From Candidatus Methylomirabilis sp. (GTDB taxonomy: Bacteria; Methylomirabilota; Methylomirabilia; Methylomirabilales; Methylomirabilaceae): 64,000 nt of DNA. The translations under genes were made by a program, and so were the position numbers. Positions 17,673-26,946 of this stretch are shown here, piece by piece (within the stretch, counting starts at the first letter, position 1; every line of letters starts with the position of its first letter). The notes under the pieces were generated by a model. That model did no database searches. It was not told the DNA's origin and saw only the letters and a list, made by a program, of their open reading frames with translations. The stretch lies in assembly GCF_028716865.1 (NCBI RefSeq), contig NZ_JAQUOY010000012.1, positions 1-64,000 on the forward strand. The letters run 5' to 3'.

Positions 17673-18833
17673 CTACCTGTGCATTGATGGCGGCATGGCC
17701 GTCGGCGTGTCGTGCGCCGGCAGATGGTCGCCATGAAGTTCTTGGGACTTGAGATGTTCGAGATGGCGCGCATGGCGAGCCGGCATGAGTTGAGTGAGGA
17801 GGGCTGAACAGGCCAACGTCGCAACAACGATCATCCACTCCAGTCGGACGAATCGAGAGAACTGGGATTGAGGCATACTGGTGAACCGACGGATGATCCT
17901 GAAGATCAGCCCATCGGCCCTGCCGGACCTGTGCATCAGCAGGGCGAGAAAGTAATACCGGTTGACGGCCGCAATCATCAAGATGCCGCCCACAAGCGCG
18001 AGCTTAACCAGGAGGGTCCAGCCGTACGCAGCCTCGACGAGAGCCGAGGCGGAGCCCACCTGCAACCAGGAGTTGTAGAGCCCGGTCGCCAGAAAGACGG
18101 CGACGCAACTCGCCGCCATCTTGGAGAATGGCCTCGCGATCGAAGAGAGGCCGTGCACCGTATCTTGCATACCTGGAGTTGCGAGGGAACGCTTGAGCAC
18201 GAACCCGAACGTGAAGAGGCCGCCGATCCAGATCGAGACTGCCAGGAGATGGAACCAGCCGATCAGCACCGGAACCGTCATATCGCCCCAGTCAGCCGCG
18301 TGGCCTGAAAGGGTTGTCGTCAGCGCAACGAGGAACGTCGCCAAGAAGGAAGCCCTGATAAACCATGGGCTTGCGGTGCCCCCCAGCAGCCTCAGCCACC
18401 AAGTCATGCCCAGCAGCCCTATCCGGCCGAGCCGCGCGATCCAGAGTAATCGCGGGGGTGTGGCTATCCCCTGCAGCCTCAGCCACCAGGCCATGCCCAG
18501 CAGCCCAAGCAGGCCGATCCGCACGGTCCAGATAGTCCCATAGTGTGTTTTTCGAAGGACCAACGGAAGCGCGACGCCCAATGTGGCCAGACCCCCGCCG
18601 CTCATCATCAACGTCCTCAGGATCAGGTCAGCAAGGCTCGTCAGTACCACGAGCCCGAGCGAGACGAGTTCTACTCGGCGAAGGTGTCCCTCGATGATCT
18701 GGTAATCGTGGCGTGATAACAGGCTTGGTGGGAGGATCAGAGACTGAAACGCTAACCCGCCGACGAGCGTCATGAGGCCCATGAACTCCAGCCAGCGGAT
18801 GAAGATATGAAGAAGGGCGTGCGGGCCGGTCAT
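17673..18833 (-). CDS. copD: CopD copper-resistance/uptake membrane protein
   Basis: A 386-residue polytopic inner-membrane protein with a CopD domain (the stretch from about 195 to 305 with GWFHLLAVSIWIGGLFTFG is characteristic). CopD works with periplasmic CopC in copper transfer across the inner membrane. Its ATG overlaps the copC stop (ATGA). A 29-codon in-frame tandem duplication is visible: LLGMAWWLRLQG and LLGMTWWLRLLG, encoded 87 bp apart around 18387 and 18474. A C-terminal His-rich tail (PARHARHLEHL, HGDHLPAHD) may bind metal. Confidence 0.87.
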   Translation of the reverse strand: MTGPHALLHIFIRWLEFMGLMTLVGGLAFQSLILPPSLLSRHDYQIIEGHLRRVELVSLGLVVLTSLADLILRTLMMSGGGLATLGVALPLVLRKTHYGTIWTVRIGLLGLLGMAWWLRLQGIATPPRLLWIARLGRIGLLGMTWWLRLLGGTASPWFIRASFLATFLVALTTTLSGHAADWGDMTVPVLIGWFHLLAVSIWIGGLFTFGFVLKRSLATPGMQDTVHGLSSIARPFSKMAASCVAVFLATGLYNSWLQVGSASALVEAAYGWTLLVKLALVGGILMIAAVNRYYFLALLMHRSGRADGLIFRIIRRFTSMPQSQFSRFVRLEWMIVVATLACSALLTQLMPARHARHLEHLKSQELHGDHLPAHDTPTAMPPSMHR

Positions 18834-19243
18834 GGGCCGGATCCGATGGTGAACGGGAAGTCACCCTCGGTGTGGTGGCCATCTCGGGCGATGACGCTCC
18901 AGAATACCCGATACCTGCCAGGCGGCAAGGGTGGGAGACTCACCTCGAGAATGGTGGTGTCGGAAGGGTTGACCCGCCCGTCCGCTTTATCGACTCGTTC
19001 TTTGTTACCGTTCATCACCGTGATGGTACTGAATATTGGCTCGATGGCGCCGTCAAACCAGATCCTGACCTGGGCTGGCGACTGCTTCACCATCCACCCT
19101 ACCCGTGGTTCGGAGTGGTCGGGGAAGGCATGGCCCCAGGCCGAGCTGACCATCAGGAGCAACCCTACTGCGAGAGCGGTAGAGCTGCTCCAGCGCCCTG
19201 GCAGCCGGTTATCGTGGCAGCGTTTGTGGTCCCAGTACGCCAT
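18830..19243 (-). CDS. copC: CopC periplasmic copper-binding protein
   Basis: A 137-residue secreted protein. After a signal peptide (about 1-37) the predicted mature N-terminus is His (HAFPDHSEPRVG), and near the end is DGHH (D121, H123), together matching the Cu(II) site of CopC (N-terminal His, Asp and His). CopC carries periplasmic copper and hands it to CopD, whose start overlaps the copC stop. The start at 19243 lies within the end of the upstream gene (35-bp overlap) and lacks a clear ribosome site, so coupling to the upstream gene is likely. Confidence 0.88.
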   Translation of the reverse strand: MAYWDHKRCHDNRLPGRWSSSTALAVGLLLMVSSAWGHAFPDHSEPRVGWMVKQSPAQVRIWFDGAIEPIFSTITVMNGNKERVDKADGRVNPSDTTILEVSLPPLPPGRYRVFWSVIARDGHHTEGDFPFTIGSGP

Positions 19244-20165
19244 GGAACGGTGTCCAGGTAAAAATGTCAGGAGCGATATCGTCGAGGAAGATGTGGAGCA
19301 TCACCAGGGCTCCCGTATGGCGCCCGGCCGTATCGTTGAGGGGTATTTGCGCCGAGGCTGCAAGTTCGAAATACTTCCCGGCCCAGACCAGCCCGGGGTT
19401 GGCAAAAGCGGTGTGTGTTCCATTGTTAGGCCCGCTGATCTGGGTTTCCCCATTGAACTCCACGACGGGGAACAGACGGTTGAACGGCCAGGCAATACCC
19501 ACATCTTTTACGTACGATTGTAGATACGGGATGCTATACATCACGGCAACTCCCCAAGTGAAGGCATGCTGGGCATCTTCTTCCCTTTCGTTACGGTTGG
19601 CGCGCAGGTCGAAGCCAACCGACGTGGTGACCGCAACCGGCTTGAGCCAGTCGGCCCAGTCCGGGAGATCACCGAACCCTTTGCCGATCTGAAGGGCCGG
19701 GCTGACGGTTGTTCCAGAGAGTCTGCCGACTCGCCTCTGCCCGACGCCGCCCGGCGAAACACTGACGGCAGCGGTGGCGGCCAGTTCATGCATTGCATTC
19801 CGAGCGAACTGGTAGCGGAGGCCGAAATCCGGATTATCGAAGCCAGAGGTAGCACCCTCCTCTGCTGCGGCCTCGCCACGAGGCCTAATAATGTGATACG
19901 AGCCGCCGAGCGTGATCGCCAAGTCCGGGCTCAACCGCTTCGAGATCTCCGCCTCGAACTCAGTTGAGAGCGCCTCCGGCTCCCTGCGGTGGCTTGACAC
20001 GAGGCCCGCCTCGTCAGAGACGAACGAGTCCTCGACAACAATCGTAGATGGGAACCACCGCTTACCCACGACGCCGTGGGCCCAACCGGCGGCCGGCAAC
20101 GCGATCACAACGGCAATGCCCAACACCAACGAACACACACTACGCCAACTGGTCGCTCGGTGCAT
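19209..20165 (-). CDS. Outer-membrane beta-barrel protein linked to copCD
   Basis: A 318-residue protein with a signal peptide (about 1-28, ending GWA then HGVVGKRWFPSTIVVED). The remainder alternates short amphipathic strands (GFDNPDFGLRYQFARN, ELAASAQIPLN) as in small transport porins (MetA-pathway or transporter-type barrels); I cannot name the exact family. ATG 20165 follows GAGGAGG; a longer frame from 20258 has no support. Its stop lies inside copC, so the order barrel-copC-copD is probably one transcript and suggests a role in moving copper or another metal across the outer membrane. Confidence 0.65.
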   Translation of the reverse strand: MHRATSWRSVCSLVLGIAVVIALPAAGWAHGVVGKRWFPSTIVVEDSFVSDEAGLVSSHRREPEALSTEFEAEISKRLSPDLAITLGGSYHIIRPRGEAAAEEGATSGFDNPDFGLRYQFARNAMHELAATAAVSVSPGGVGQRRVGRLSGTTVSPALQIGKGFGDLPDWADWLKPVAVTTSVGFDLRANRNEREEDAQHAFTWGVAVMYSIPYLQSYVKDVGIAWPFNRLFPVVEFNGETQISGPNNGTHTAFANPGLVWAGKYFELAASAQIPLNDTAGRHTGALVMLHIFLDDIAPDIFTWTPFHGVLGPQTLPR

Positions 20166-20255
20166 GATCCTCCTCACGAACGCGAATCTCGCGCTGATAG
20201 AGAAAAGTCGATTAGGTGTGACGCTGCATGCCGACATAAGTCCCAAACGGTTCGT

Positions 20256-20372
20256 CATTCCGGGTTTGACAAGCCTGCCCCGTACTTGATACGGGGGAAC
20301 CCAGCATCTCTCCGGCTGGATTCCCGCTCCTGGCTTAAAATGTGCCGGGACAAGCTTCGCGAGGAATGACGT
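20256..20372. repeat. Dispersed extragenic repeat
   Basis: It contains ATTCCGGGTTTGACAAGCC, GTACTTGATACGGGGGAA and CTGGATTCCCGCTCCTGGC, ending GGAATGACG. This matches the family seen at 3017-3037 and 26787-26870. It lies upstream of the barrel-copC-copD genes and downstream of the small membrane-protein gene. Confidence 0.7.
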
Positions 20373-20456
20373 CCATTATTGTGACTTACGACGTAACGTA
20401 TAACATTCCCGCCGGAAGCAGGTTCGCTAAGCGTCAGAAACGTCGATTGAGGCGAG

Positions 20457-20789
20457 TCACGCGAGAGAAAATAGGGGCGGGGATCGACCGGTAAGTTTGA
20501 TGATCTGGAATTGGGAAGAGCGCGGCAGGAGCGGTATCGGGATGAAGAGAGTCGCCGCAACTACAGGCAGAATCAATCCGGTTGATGGCGCATGAGGCGC
20601 AACGGTCTTATGGACCCACATACAGATCGAGGCGAGATTACTCTTGACCTGACCTTGTGAGTGCGTATTGTGGGGCTGGATGAGGCAGTGGGTGAGAAAG
20701 GCGTTGAGGAGCAGGTAAAAGCCGAAAGACGCAGCCGCAAAAGATCTAAGGCGCAGGCGAATCAAGGATCTTTGATGTAATCTTTGCAT
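20457..20789 (-). CDS. Small membrane protein, paralogue of 16502-16834
   Basis: A 110-residue protein sharing with its paralogue the blocks YLLLNAFLTHCLIQPHNTH, MWVHKTVAPHAPSTG, ILP and LTGRSPPLFSLA. The same Cys, the HNTH motif and the HKTVAxHxPS motif are conserved, hinting at functional or metal-binding residues. ATG 20789 gives exactly the paralogue's length, which I used to choose it; no strong ribosome site is seen. It follows the RND efflux genes by 165 bp. Function unknown. Confidence 0.65.
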   Translation of the reverse strand: MQRLHQRSLIRLRLRSFAAASFGFYLLLNAFLTHCLIQPHNTHSQGQVKSNLASICMWVHKTVAPHAPSTGLILPVVAATLFIPIPLLPRSSQFQIIKLTGRSPPLFSLA

Positions 20790-20953
20790 GATAGGGATGT
20801 GCACCCTGCTTCGCTTACCGGCTTTGGCATGTTCCTCAACTAATTGTAGGCTATCGAAGCCGGATTACTGCTGTCAAGTGAAAAAGAATGAACTACCCCG
20901 CGGTAAGCCGCGTGGAATGAACCTCCAGTGGATTCAACAAATATCTTGGAGGA

Positions 20954-23900
20954 TTAGGCAGCGTCTGCGGCGTCTTTCTCAAACCAGCGATAGAGGCTCG
21001 GGAGCACGAAGAGCGTCAGTAGTGTGGATGTCACGAGGCCGCCGATAACGACCGTGGCCAGCGGGCGCTGGACCTCGGCGCCTACGCCGTGGGAGAGTGC
21101 CATCGGGATGAACCCGAGACCGGCGACGAGGGCTGTCATCAGGACCGGCCGCAGACGGATTTCGGCGGCCTTGAATGCGGCGTCGCGCGCCGAGAGCCCT
21201 TCCTCGCGAAGGTGTAAGATGTAACTCATCAGAACCACGCCGTTCAGGACGGCCACGCCGAACAGGGCAATAAAACCCACCCCGGCGGAGATACTGAACG
21301 GCAATCCGCGCAGCGCCAAGGCAAGCACCCCACCGGTCACCGCCAGCGGGACGTTCAAAAAGATCAGCAGCGCAGGTCGAACGGCATTAAAGGTGGTGTA
21401 CAGCAGGACAAAGATCAGGCACAGCGACAGAGGAACGACGATCGCCAGGCGACTCGTTGCTCGTGCCAGGTTTTCGAATTGCCCGCCCCACTTGATATGA
21501 TAGCCGGGAGGCAGCGTGAGTTCTTTGGCAATTCGGTCTTGCGCCTCGCGTACAAACGAGCTCAGGTCGCGACCTCTGACATTGGCTTCTACGACGATCC
21601 GTCGGCTGATATCTTCACGGCTCACCTGCGCCGGGCCCTCTTCGACGCTAACGGTGGCCAGTTGGGCCAGCGGGATAAGGGCGCCATTTGGCGCCGCGAC
21701 CGGTAAGTCTTGGAAGGAAGGCAGATCAGTACGGCCGCTGCCGATCGCTCGGACAACCAGGGGGAATCGTCGCTGCCCTTCAAAGACCGTTCCCACCACC
21801 CTGCCGGCGCCGGCCGCCTCGACAGCGGCCAGGACATCCGCTGCGTTGATTCCGTATCGGGCGATCCGCCGCCGGTCCACCTGAATACGCAGGGCCGGGA
21901 GGCCGGTCACCTGCTCGACTCGAATATCCTGGCCGCCACGGATCTGTCGCAGGATGTGGGCTGCCTGGTCACCTTTTTCTTTCAAGACGTTGAGATCATC
22001 ACCAAAAATCTTGAGCCCGACATCGGATCGGACACCCGCAATCATTTCGTTAAAACGCATCTCAATCGGCTGGGCAAAGCTCATACCTACGCCCGGGACT
22101 TCGGACGAGAGGGCCGCAGCAAGCTGGTCGATCAACCGGTCTTTTGTCATGCCGGCTTTCCACTCCCGTGACGGTCGGAGGGCGACGAAGACATCGGATG
22201 CCTCCATCCCCATCACGTCGGTCGCCACTTCGGGAGACCCGATTCTCGACACCACCTGCCGCACCTCGGGAAAACGCAGGAGGGTACGTTCAATCTCAAG
22301 AGAGTCCTTGATTGATTGATCTAACGCGGTGCTCGGGAGACGCCAGGTCTGCAGCACAATATCACCCTCGTCGAGTTGCGGGATAAACTCTCCGCCGAGA
22401 AACGGCACAAACGCGAGGCTGATGATAAAGGCCGATGCCGCCATAATGGCCGTCATTTTCGGGTGGTGGACACACCACGCGAGTCGCGGCAGGTACAGAA
22501 TCTTCACGCGGCGGAGGAGCCACGAATCGCCCTCGGCGATCGGCCCCCGCAGGAACAGGGAAGCCAGAACCGGCATCAGCGTAAACGACAGGATCAGCGA
22601 TCCAATGAGGGCGAAAATGACCGTGAACGCCATCGGCTTGAACATCTTTCCCTCGACGCCCTGTAACGTGAGAATCGGCAGGTAGACGATGACGATAATG
22701 CTGACGGCGAAGAAGATGGGTCGCAGGACCTCGCGCCCGGCTCGGAGGATAATGAGAGGACGTTCCTCTCGTCGTACGCTGCGCTCTTCCGCCAGATGCC
22801 GAATGATATTTTCAATCATCACCACCGCGCCGTCCACGATCAGCCCGAAATCGATCGCGCCCAGGCTCATCAGATTGCCGGAGATTCCGGTCTGGACCAT
22901 TCCCGTGAAGGCGACCAGCATGGAGAGGGGGATCGCTGCGGCGACGATCAGGCCGCCTCGGAGGTTGCCGAGGAGCAAGAGCAGAACGGCAACGACCAGC
23001 AGCGCTCCCTCGATCAGATTGGTGGTGACGGTTCGGATGACCTTATTGACGAGATCTGATCGGTCATAGTACGGCTCAATAGAGACCCCGGGCGGAAGAC
23101 TCGGTTTCATCCGCTCCACCTCGTCTTTAATCCGCTCAGCTACGACGCGGCCGTTGCCGCCGCGAAGCATCAGCGCCATGGCGACCACCGTTTCCCCCTC
23201 GGCATTTCGGGTCGCTGCTCCGATCCGGGGCATCGAGTCGATCCTCACCTGGCCCAGTTGAGCGACCGTAATCGGCGTACCGCCCGGTCCGGTGCCCACC
23301 AGGATCCGGGACAGATCTTCCTGATTTTCGACCAGCCCCTCGCCTCGAATCACATACGCCTCGCCGTTGTGCTCAATGTAGCCGCCGCCGGCGATGGCGT
23401 TATTCTTTTCAAGTTCATCAAACACTCGCCCGATAGGAATTCGGTACGAGACGAGTTTTCTCTGGTCTACGATGACGTGGTACTGCTTCGTGTACCCGCC
23501 CCATTGCGACACTTCCACGACACCTGGGACCGTACGCAGCCTGTACGCGATCTGCCAATCGAGGATCTCGCGCAATTGCATTGGCGTAAAACTATCGCCC
23601 TTCACCACGAACTGGTAGACCTCGCCCAGCCCTGTGGAGATCGGCGCGAGCTCTGGTGTCCCGAAGCCGGCAGGAATCTGTTCTCTGGCCGTCGCCATCC
23701 GTTCGGCGACCAGTTGCCGGGCAAAGTAGGCGTTGACGTGGTCCTTAAAGACGATGGTGACGGCCGACAGACCGAATCGGCTCACCGAGCGGAGCTCTTG
23801 CAGGTCCGGCAGACCGCTCATCGCCGCTTCGATCGGGAAGGTGACGTATCGCTCCACGTCCACGGGGCTCATGGGCGCCGTTTTCGTCAGAACCTGGACC

Positions 23901-24037
23901 TGGACCGTGGTGATGTCCGGGACAGCGTCGATCGGCAGGTCGCGCAAGGCCATCACGCCGCCGAGGACCAGGAGAGCGGTCAGGATCAGGACGAGAAATC
24001 GGTTTTCCAGAGACAGCTCAAAAATACGCTGGAGCAT
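20954..24037 (-). CDS. czcA: Heavy-metal RND efflux pump, CzcA/CusA family
   Basis: A 1027-residue inner-membrane proton/metal antiporter. The N-terminal helix, periplasmic porter loops and twelve-helix layout are intact. The fourth TM segment carries DFGLIVDGAVVMIEN (around residue 400), the signature of divalent-cation pumps (HME-1 to HME-3), not the AxGxxxDxA form of Cu(I)/Ag(I) CusA, so Co/Zn/Cd/Ni efflux is more likely than copper. It forms the tripartite pump with the MFP and outer-membrane genes encoded just upstream on the same strand (18-bp gap to the MFP gene). Confidence 0.93.
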   Translation of the reverse strand: MLQRIFELSLENRFLVLILTALLVLGGVMALRDLPIDAVPDITTVQVQVLTKTAPMSPVDVERYVTFPIEAAMSGLPDLQELRSVSRFGLSAVTIVFKDHVNAYFARQLVAERMATAREQIPAGFGTPELAPISTGLGEVYQFVVKGDSFTPMQLREILDWQIAYRLRTVPGVVEVSQWGGYTKQYHVIVDQRKLVSYRIPIGRVFDELEKNNAIAGGGYIEHNGEAYVIRGEGLVENQEDLSRILVGTGPGGTPITVAQLGQVRIDSMPRIGAATRNAEGETVVAMALMLRGGNGRVVAERIKDEVERMKPSLPPGVSIEPYYDRSDLVNKVIRTVTTNLIEGALLVVAVLLLLLGNLRGGLIVAAAIPLSMLVAFTGMVQTGISGNLMSLGAIDFGLIVDGAVVMIENIIRHLAEERSVRREERPLIILRAGREVLRPIFFAVSIIVIVYLPILTLQGVEGKMFKPMAFTVIFALIGSLILSFTLMPVLASLFLRGPIAEGDSWLLRRVKILYLPRLAWCVHHPKMTAIMAASAFIISLAFVPFLGGEFIPQLDEGDIVLQTWRLPSTALDQSIKDSLEIERTLLRFPEVRQVVSRIGSPEVATDVMGMEASDVFVALRPSREWKAGMTKDRLIDQLAAALSSEVPGVGMSFAQPIEMRFNEMIAGVRSDVGLKIFGDDLNVLKEKGDQAAHILRQIRGGQDIRVEQVTGLPALRIQVDRRRIARYGINAADVLAAVEAAGAGRVVGTVFEGQRRFPLVVRAIGSGRTDLPSFQDLPVAAPNGALIPLAQLATVSVEEGPAQVSREDISRRIVVEANVRGRDLSSFVREAQDRIAKELTLPPGYHIKWGGQFENLARATSRLAIVVPLSLCLIFVLLYTTFNAVRPALLIFLNVPLAVTGGVLALALRGLPFSISAGVGFIALFGVAVLNGVVLMSYILHLREEGLSARDAAFKAAEIRLRPVLMTALVAGLGFIPMALSHGVGAEVQRPLATVVIGGLVTSTLLTLFVLPSLYRWFEKDAADAA

Positions 24038-24055
24038 GAAAGATCCCTCTGGGGA

Positions 24056-25327
24056 CTATTGACCTTGTCCCTGAGCGATTTGTTCTTTCAGGAACTCAGA
24101 TTTCAACGTGAAGCTGCCCGTCGTCACGAGATGCTCATCCCCTGTGAGACCTTCGGCGACTTCCACGAGGTCTCCTGATGCGGGTCCAAGCTTGACCTTC
24201 CGCCGCGCAAACGTCACCGGATCGAGTTTGACGAAGACCGACGGTTGCCCATCGATCTGCTGAATGGCGGACGAGGGAATCGCTGTTACCGTCGCGCTTC
24301 CATTAACGACCCGGGCTCGAAGCCGGACGGTTGCGAACATCCCGAGTTTCAATTTCCCCTGATGGTTGGGGATCTCTACGCGCGCCTTAGCGGTCCGCGT
24401 TTCGGGATCGAGGAGATCGCTGACGTAGCTGATGGTGCCGCGAAAGGTGTCCCCCGGGTAGGCCTCGACGTTGATTTCAGCGGCTGTTCCACGTCGAACT
24501 TGGCCCAGGTCCTTCTCGTAAATATCCACCAGCGTCCAGACGCTGGAGAGGTCGGCGATCGCCAGCAGCTCTTTTTCGGGTCCGACCACCTCGCCGGGCG
24601 CCCCCTCCCGCTTGATGATCACGCCACTGATCGGCGCCCTGACGACGGTAGAGGAGGCCTCACGACGGAACGACTTCTCGTAGCTGGTCGACAGCTCGTC
24701 GATCTGCTCCTCAGTCATGCCGAATCGGTACAGCTTCTCCTTCACCCGTGCGATTCGCGCATGCCGATTCGCGACCGCCGCTTCGGCGACTCGCCGCTCC
24801 GCCTCCCGGATGTGGACCTCTTTTTCAGCAATGGCTTCTTTTTTCAGGAGCAGTTGCCCGCGATCCAGCATTTGCTGCGCATGGTGCAGGTTGGCCAGAT
24901 CTCGCCGCAGATCGGCTGACTCGGCCATATAGTCTCCGATCGCCTCCCCCAGCTCGATGTTGTCGTACTCGAAGAGCGGGGCACCCTGGTTCACCAAGTC
25001 GCCAACCTGCACATAGACTCGGACGATACGCCCCTTGGCGATCGGTGCGATGTGACTCACGCGTGCAGGATCCGGCGCGATAGCGGCTGTGGCTTCAATG
25101 AGCCGGACCGGCGTAATACGCTGGGGCTTGGCGGTAGTAAATCCGAATCTGGTCTGAGTCTCGGTCGAGATCGTGATCTTATCACTTCTCTGCTCAGCCT
25201 TGGGCTCAACCTTTTGTTGTTCGTCTGGGGTTCGGCCGCAGGCCGCCAGCGCCAGCGCTGCCGCGATGATTGCCGTCGGCAAGGCACGAGCGTGAGGCGT
25301 GAGGCTGATGAATGAATGTACAATCAT
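24056..25327 (-). CDS. czcB: RND efflux membrane-fusion protein, CzcB/CusB family
   Basis: A 423-residue periplasmic adaptor. It has a lipoprotein-type signal (about 1-31, LALAACG), a barrel-sandwich half (GRIVRVYVQVGDLVNQGAPL), a helical hairpin (about 130-215), the second lipoyl half (VVRAPISGVIIKREGAPGE) and a C-terminal membrane-proximal domain. It joins the CzcA pump to the outer-membrane duct. There is no His-rich metal-binding N-terminus of the kind found in some CzcB proteins. Confidence 0.9.
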   Translation of the reverse strand: MIVHSFISLTPHARALPTAIIAAALALAACGRTPDEQQKVEPKAEQRSDKITISTETQTRFGFTTAKPQRITPVRLIEATAAIAPDPARVSHIAPIAKGRIVRVYVQVGDLVNQGAPLFEYDNIELGEAIGDYMAESADLRRDLANLHHAQQMLDRGQLLLKKEAIAEKEVHIREAERRVAEAAVANRHARIARVKEKLYRFGMTEEQIDELSTSYEKSFRREASSTVVRAPISGVIIKREGAPGEVVGPEKELLAIADLSSVWTLVDIYEKDLGQVRRGTAAEINVEAYPGDTFRGTISYVSDLLDPETRTAKARVEIPNHQGKLKLGMFATVRLRARVVNGSATVTAIPSSAIQQIDGQPSVFVKLDPVTFARRKVKLGPASGDLVEVAEGLTGDEHLVTTGSFTLKSEFLKEQIAQGQGQ

Positions 25328-25368
25328 CGTAGGTCCCTAGTGTGCTGATTCTTCAATCTGTTTTACCC

Positions 25369-25452
25369 ATTCCGTTCACCCTGAGCCTGTCGAAGGGTGA
25401 ATCGTGTCACGGTGTTCCGTTCATGCTTCGACAGACTCAGCACGAACGGTAA
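25369..25452. repeat. Dispersed repeat between efflux genes
   Basis: It contains CCTGAGCCTGTCGAAGGGTG and TTCGACAGACTCAGCACGAA, an imperfect inverted repeat. A diverged copy lies at 57567-57645. It fills most of the 139-bp gap between the outer-membrane-factor and MFP genes. Confidence 0.7.
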
Positions 25453-25466
25453 TTGTGAGATGCTGT

Positions 25467-26711
25467 CTACCGGCCGACGGCCGCCTCGACTTGAAACCTG
25501 GCGATGCTCAGTTCGTACAGGGAGCGGTTGTACAGCCGCTGGACCTCCCGGAAAGTTCGCTGTGCGTCCAGAAACGCCGTGAGATCGATGGCTCCCAGCT
25601 TGTGCGCAGCCTCGGCGATTTCCCGCGATTCTCGGGCCTTGGGCAGGTATTCGGTTTCCAGTCCTTCGAGGCGTCGGTGTTCGCTCTCAAACCTGTTGAA
25701 CGCCTGATCTACCTCCAGGAGCGCCTGAGTTTCCGATCGCCTGAGTTGCAACGATTCTCGCTCCTCTTCAGCCTGAGCTCGAACGATGCCTCCCTGGTTC
25801 CGATTGAAGAGGGGCAGAGGGGCCGAGACGCCAAACATGACGCTGTCCTCGCTGAAGTTTCGCTTGTAGCCCACGAAGGGAAAAAGATTCGGGAAGCGCC
25901 GCGCCTGTTCGAGTCCGGTCTGTTCATGAGCCCGGACAAACCGCTGATGCTGAGCCTTGAGGTCCGGGCGGCTCTGCAGGGCCTCGGCATGGAGCGGTGC
26001 CAGACTGCCGACAGGTGCGCCCTTCGCAAGTTCTTCGGTCACATCGAATTCGAATGTCGGGTCGGTAACGCCGAGCAGCGTGAGCAGCGTGGCCTTGGCC
26101 TGTTTGAGGTTCAGCTCTGAAGCGACCACGTCGTCAAACACCCTGAAGCGCTCAACCTGCACACGCCTCAGTTCCGCCCCGGAGATCTCGCCGAGACGGA
26201 ACTGCTCCTCCTTGGAGCGGACGGTCCGATCAAAGTCGGTCAGCAGGTCGCGGGCCACAGTAAGATCGGTCTTGGCCAGCACGATCTGGAAGTATGTCTG
26301 CTTAACCGTGAGCCTGAGAAGACGAGCCGTATTGTCGACGTTGGCCTCGGTCGCGCGAAGATTCGCGCTCGCAACGGCCATCTGCTGGGCGCGCTTGCCG
26401 GCTGTCTGAACCTCCTGACTGACTTCAAAAAAGAACTCCTGTCGATCGACAAATGAGCCCCCGCGAAACCCTTCTGATCTGAGCGAAAGCTGCGGGTTTG
26501 GGAGCAGCGCCGCGGTGGTCGCGTCTCCATGTGCGATCTGTCTGGTCGTCATCTCTGCCTGCAGACCGGAGTTTTGCCGTCCTGCGATCTGCAAGGCGTC
26601 GGCCAGCGAAAGCGTCCTCGGGAACTCCTGGAGTTGGGCGCCAGCAGAAAGAGGCGTACTACACCAGATCAAGAGAGGGACCACAAAACTGACACGGTGC
26701 ATGTGTCTCAT
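25467..26711 (-). CDS. czcC: RND efflux outer-membrane factor, CzcC/TolC family
   Basis: A 414-residue outer-membrane efflux duct: signal peptide (about 1-25, ending SAGA), then two tandem OEP repeats with long helices (LSLADALQIAGRQNSGLQAE near the start, QLRRSETQALLEVDQAFNR in the second half). It completes the tripartite pump with the CzcB- and CzcA-like genes downstream. It is first in the trio; a short secreted protein is encoded 235 bp upstream. Confidence 0.9.
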   Translation of the reverse strand: MRHMHRVSFVVPLLIWCSTPLSAGAQLQEFPRTLSLADALQIAGRQNSGLQAEMTTRQIAHGDATTAALLPNPQLSLRSEGFRGGSFVDRQEFFFEVSQEVQTAGKRAQQMAVASANLRATEANVDNTARLLRLTVKQTYFQIVLAKTDLTVARDLLTDFDRTVRSKEEQFRLGEISGAELRRVQVERFRVFDDVVASELNLKQAKATLLTLLGVTDPTFEFDVTEELAKGAPVGSLAPLHAEALQSRPDLKAQHQRFVRAHEQTGLEQARRFPNLFPFVGYKRNFSEDSVMFGVSAPLPLFNRNQGGIVRAQAEEERESLQLRRSETQALLEVDQAFNRFESEHRRLEGLETEYLPKARESREIAEAAHKLGAIDLTAFLDAQRTFREVQRLYNRSLYELSIARFQVEAAVGR

Positions 26712-26786
26712 CTGTCTACCATCCTCAAAATAACATTGGACATACCCGACTCCTTATGACCCGCGTCGCTGGATGAGGAAGCAATC

Positions 26787-26870
26787 GTCATTCAGGGCTT
26801 GACCCGCCTGACCGTACTGGATACGGGGGAATCCAGTGCCTTTCCAGATCCCAACCTTCATGGGAATGAC
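26787..26870. repeat. Dispersed extragenic repeat upstream of efflux operon
   Basis: It carries CATTCAGGGCTTGACCCGCC, ACTGGATACGGGGGAATCCA and ATGGGAATGACG, matching the repeat at 20256-20372. It lies between the small secreted-protein gene and the efflux trio. Confidence 0.7.
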
Positions 26871-26946
26871 GAGCCTAGAATCAATAACGGCGCTCGTCCC
26901 CGCGGAGGCGGGGCGATGATGACCTTTGTAAGGTCTGGAAGAAAGA

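Noticed and set aside
20954-24037. CusA-type Cu(I)/Ag(I) pump
   Set aside because: The neighbouring copper genes suggested it, but the fourth helix has the DFGxxxDGA divalent-cation signature and not the CusA form.
23258-24178. 306-codon open frame on the plus strand
   Set aside because: Antisense to the CzcA pump and its neighbour, with Asp/Arg/His-biased composition typical of the complement of a GC-rich gene.
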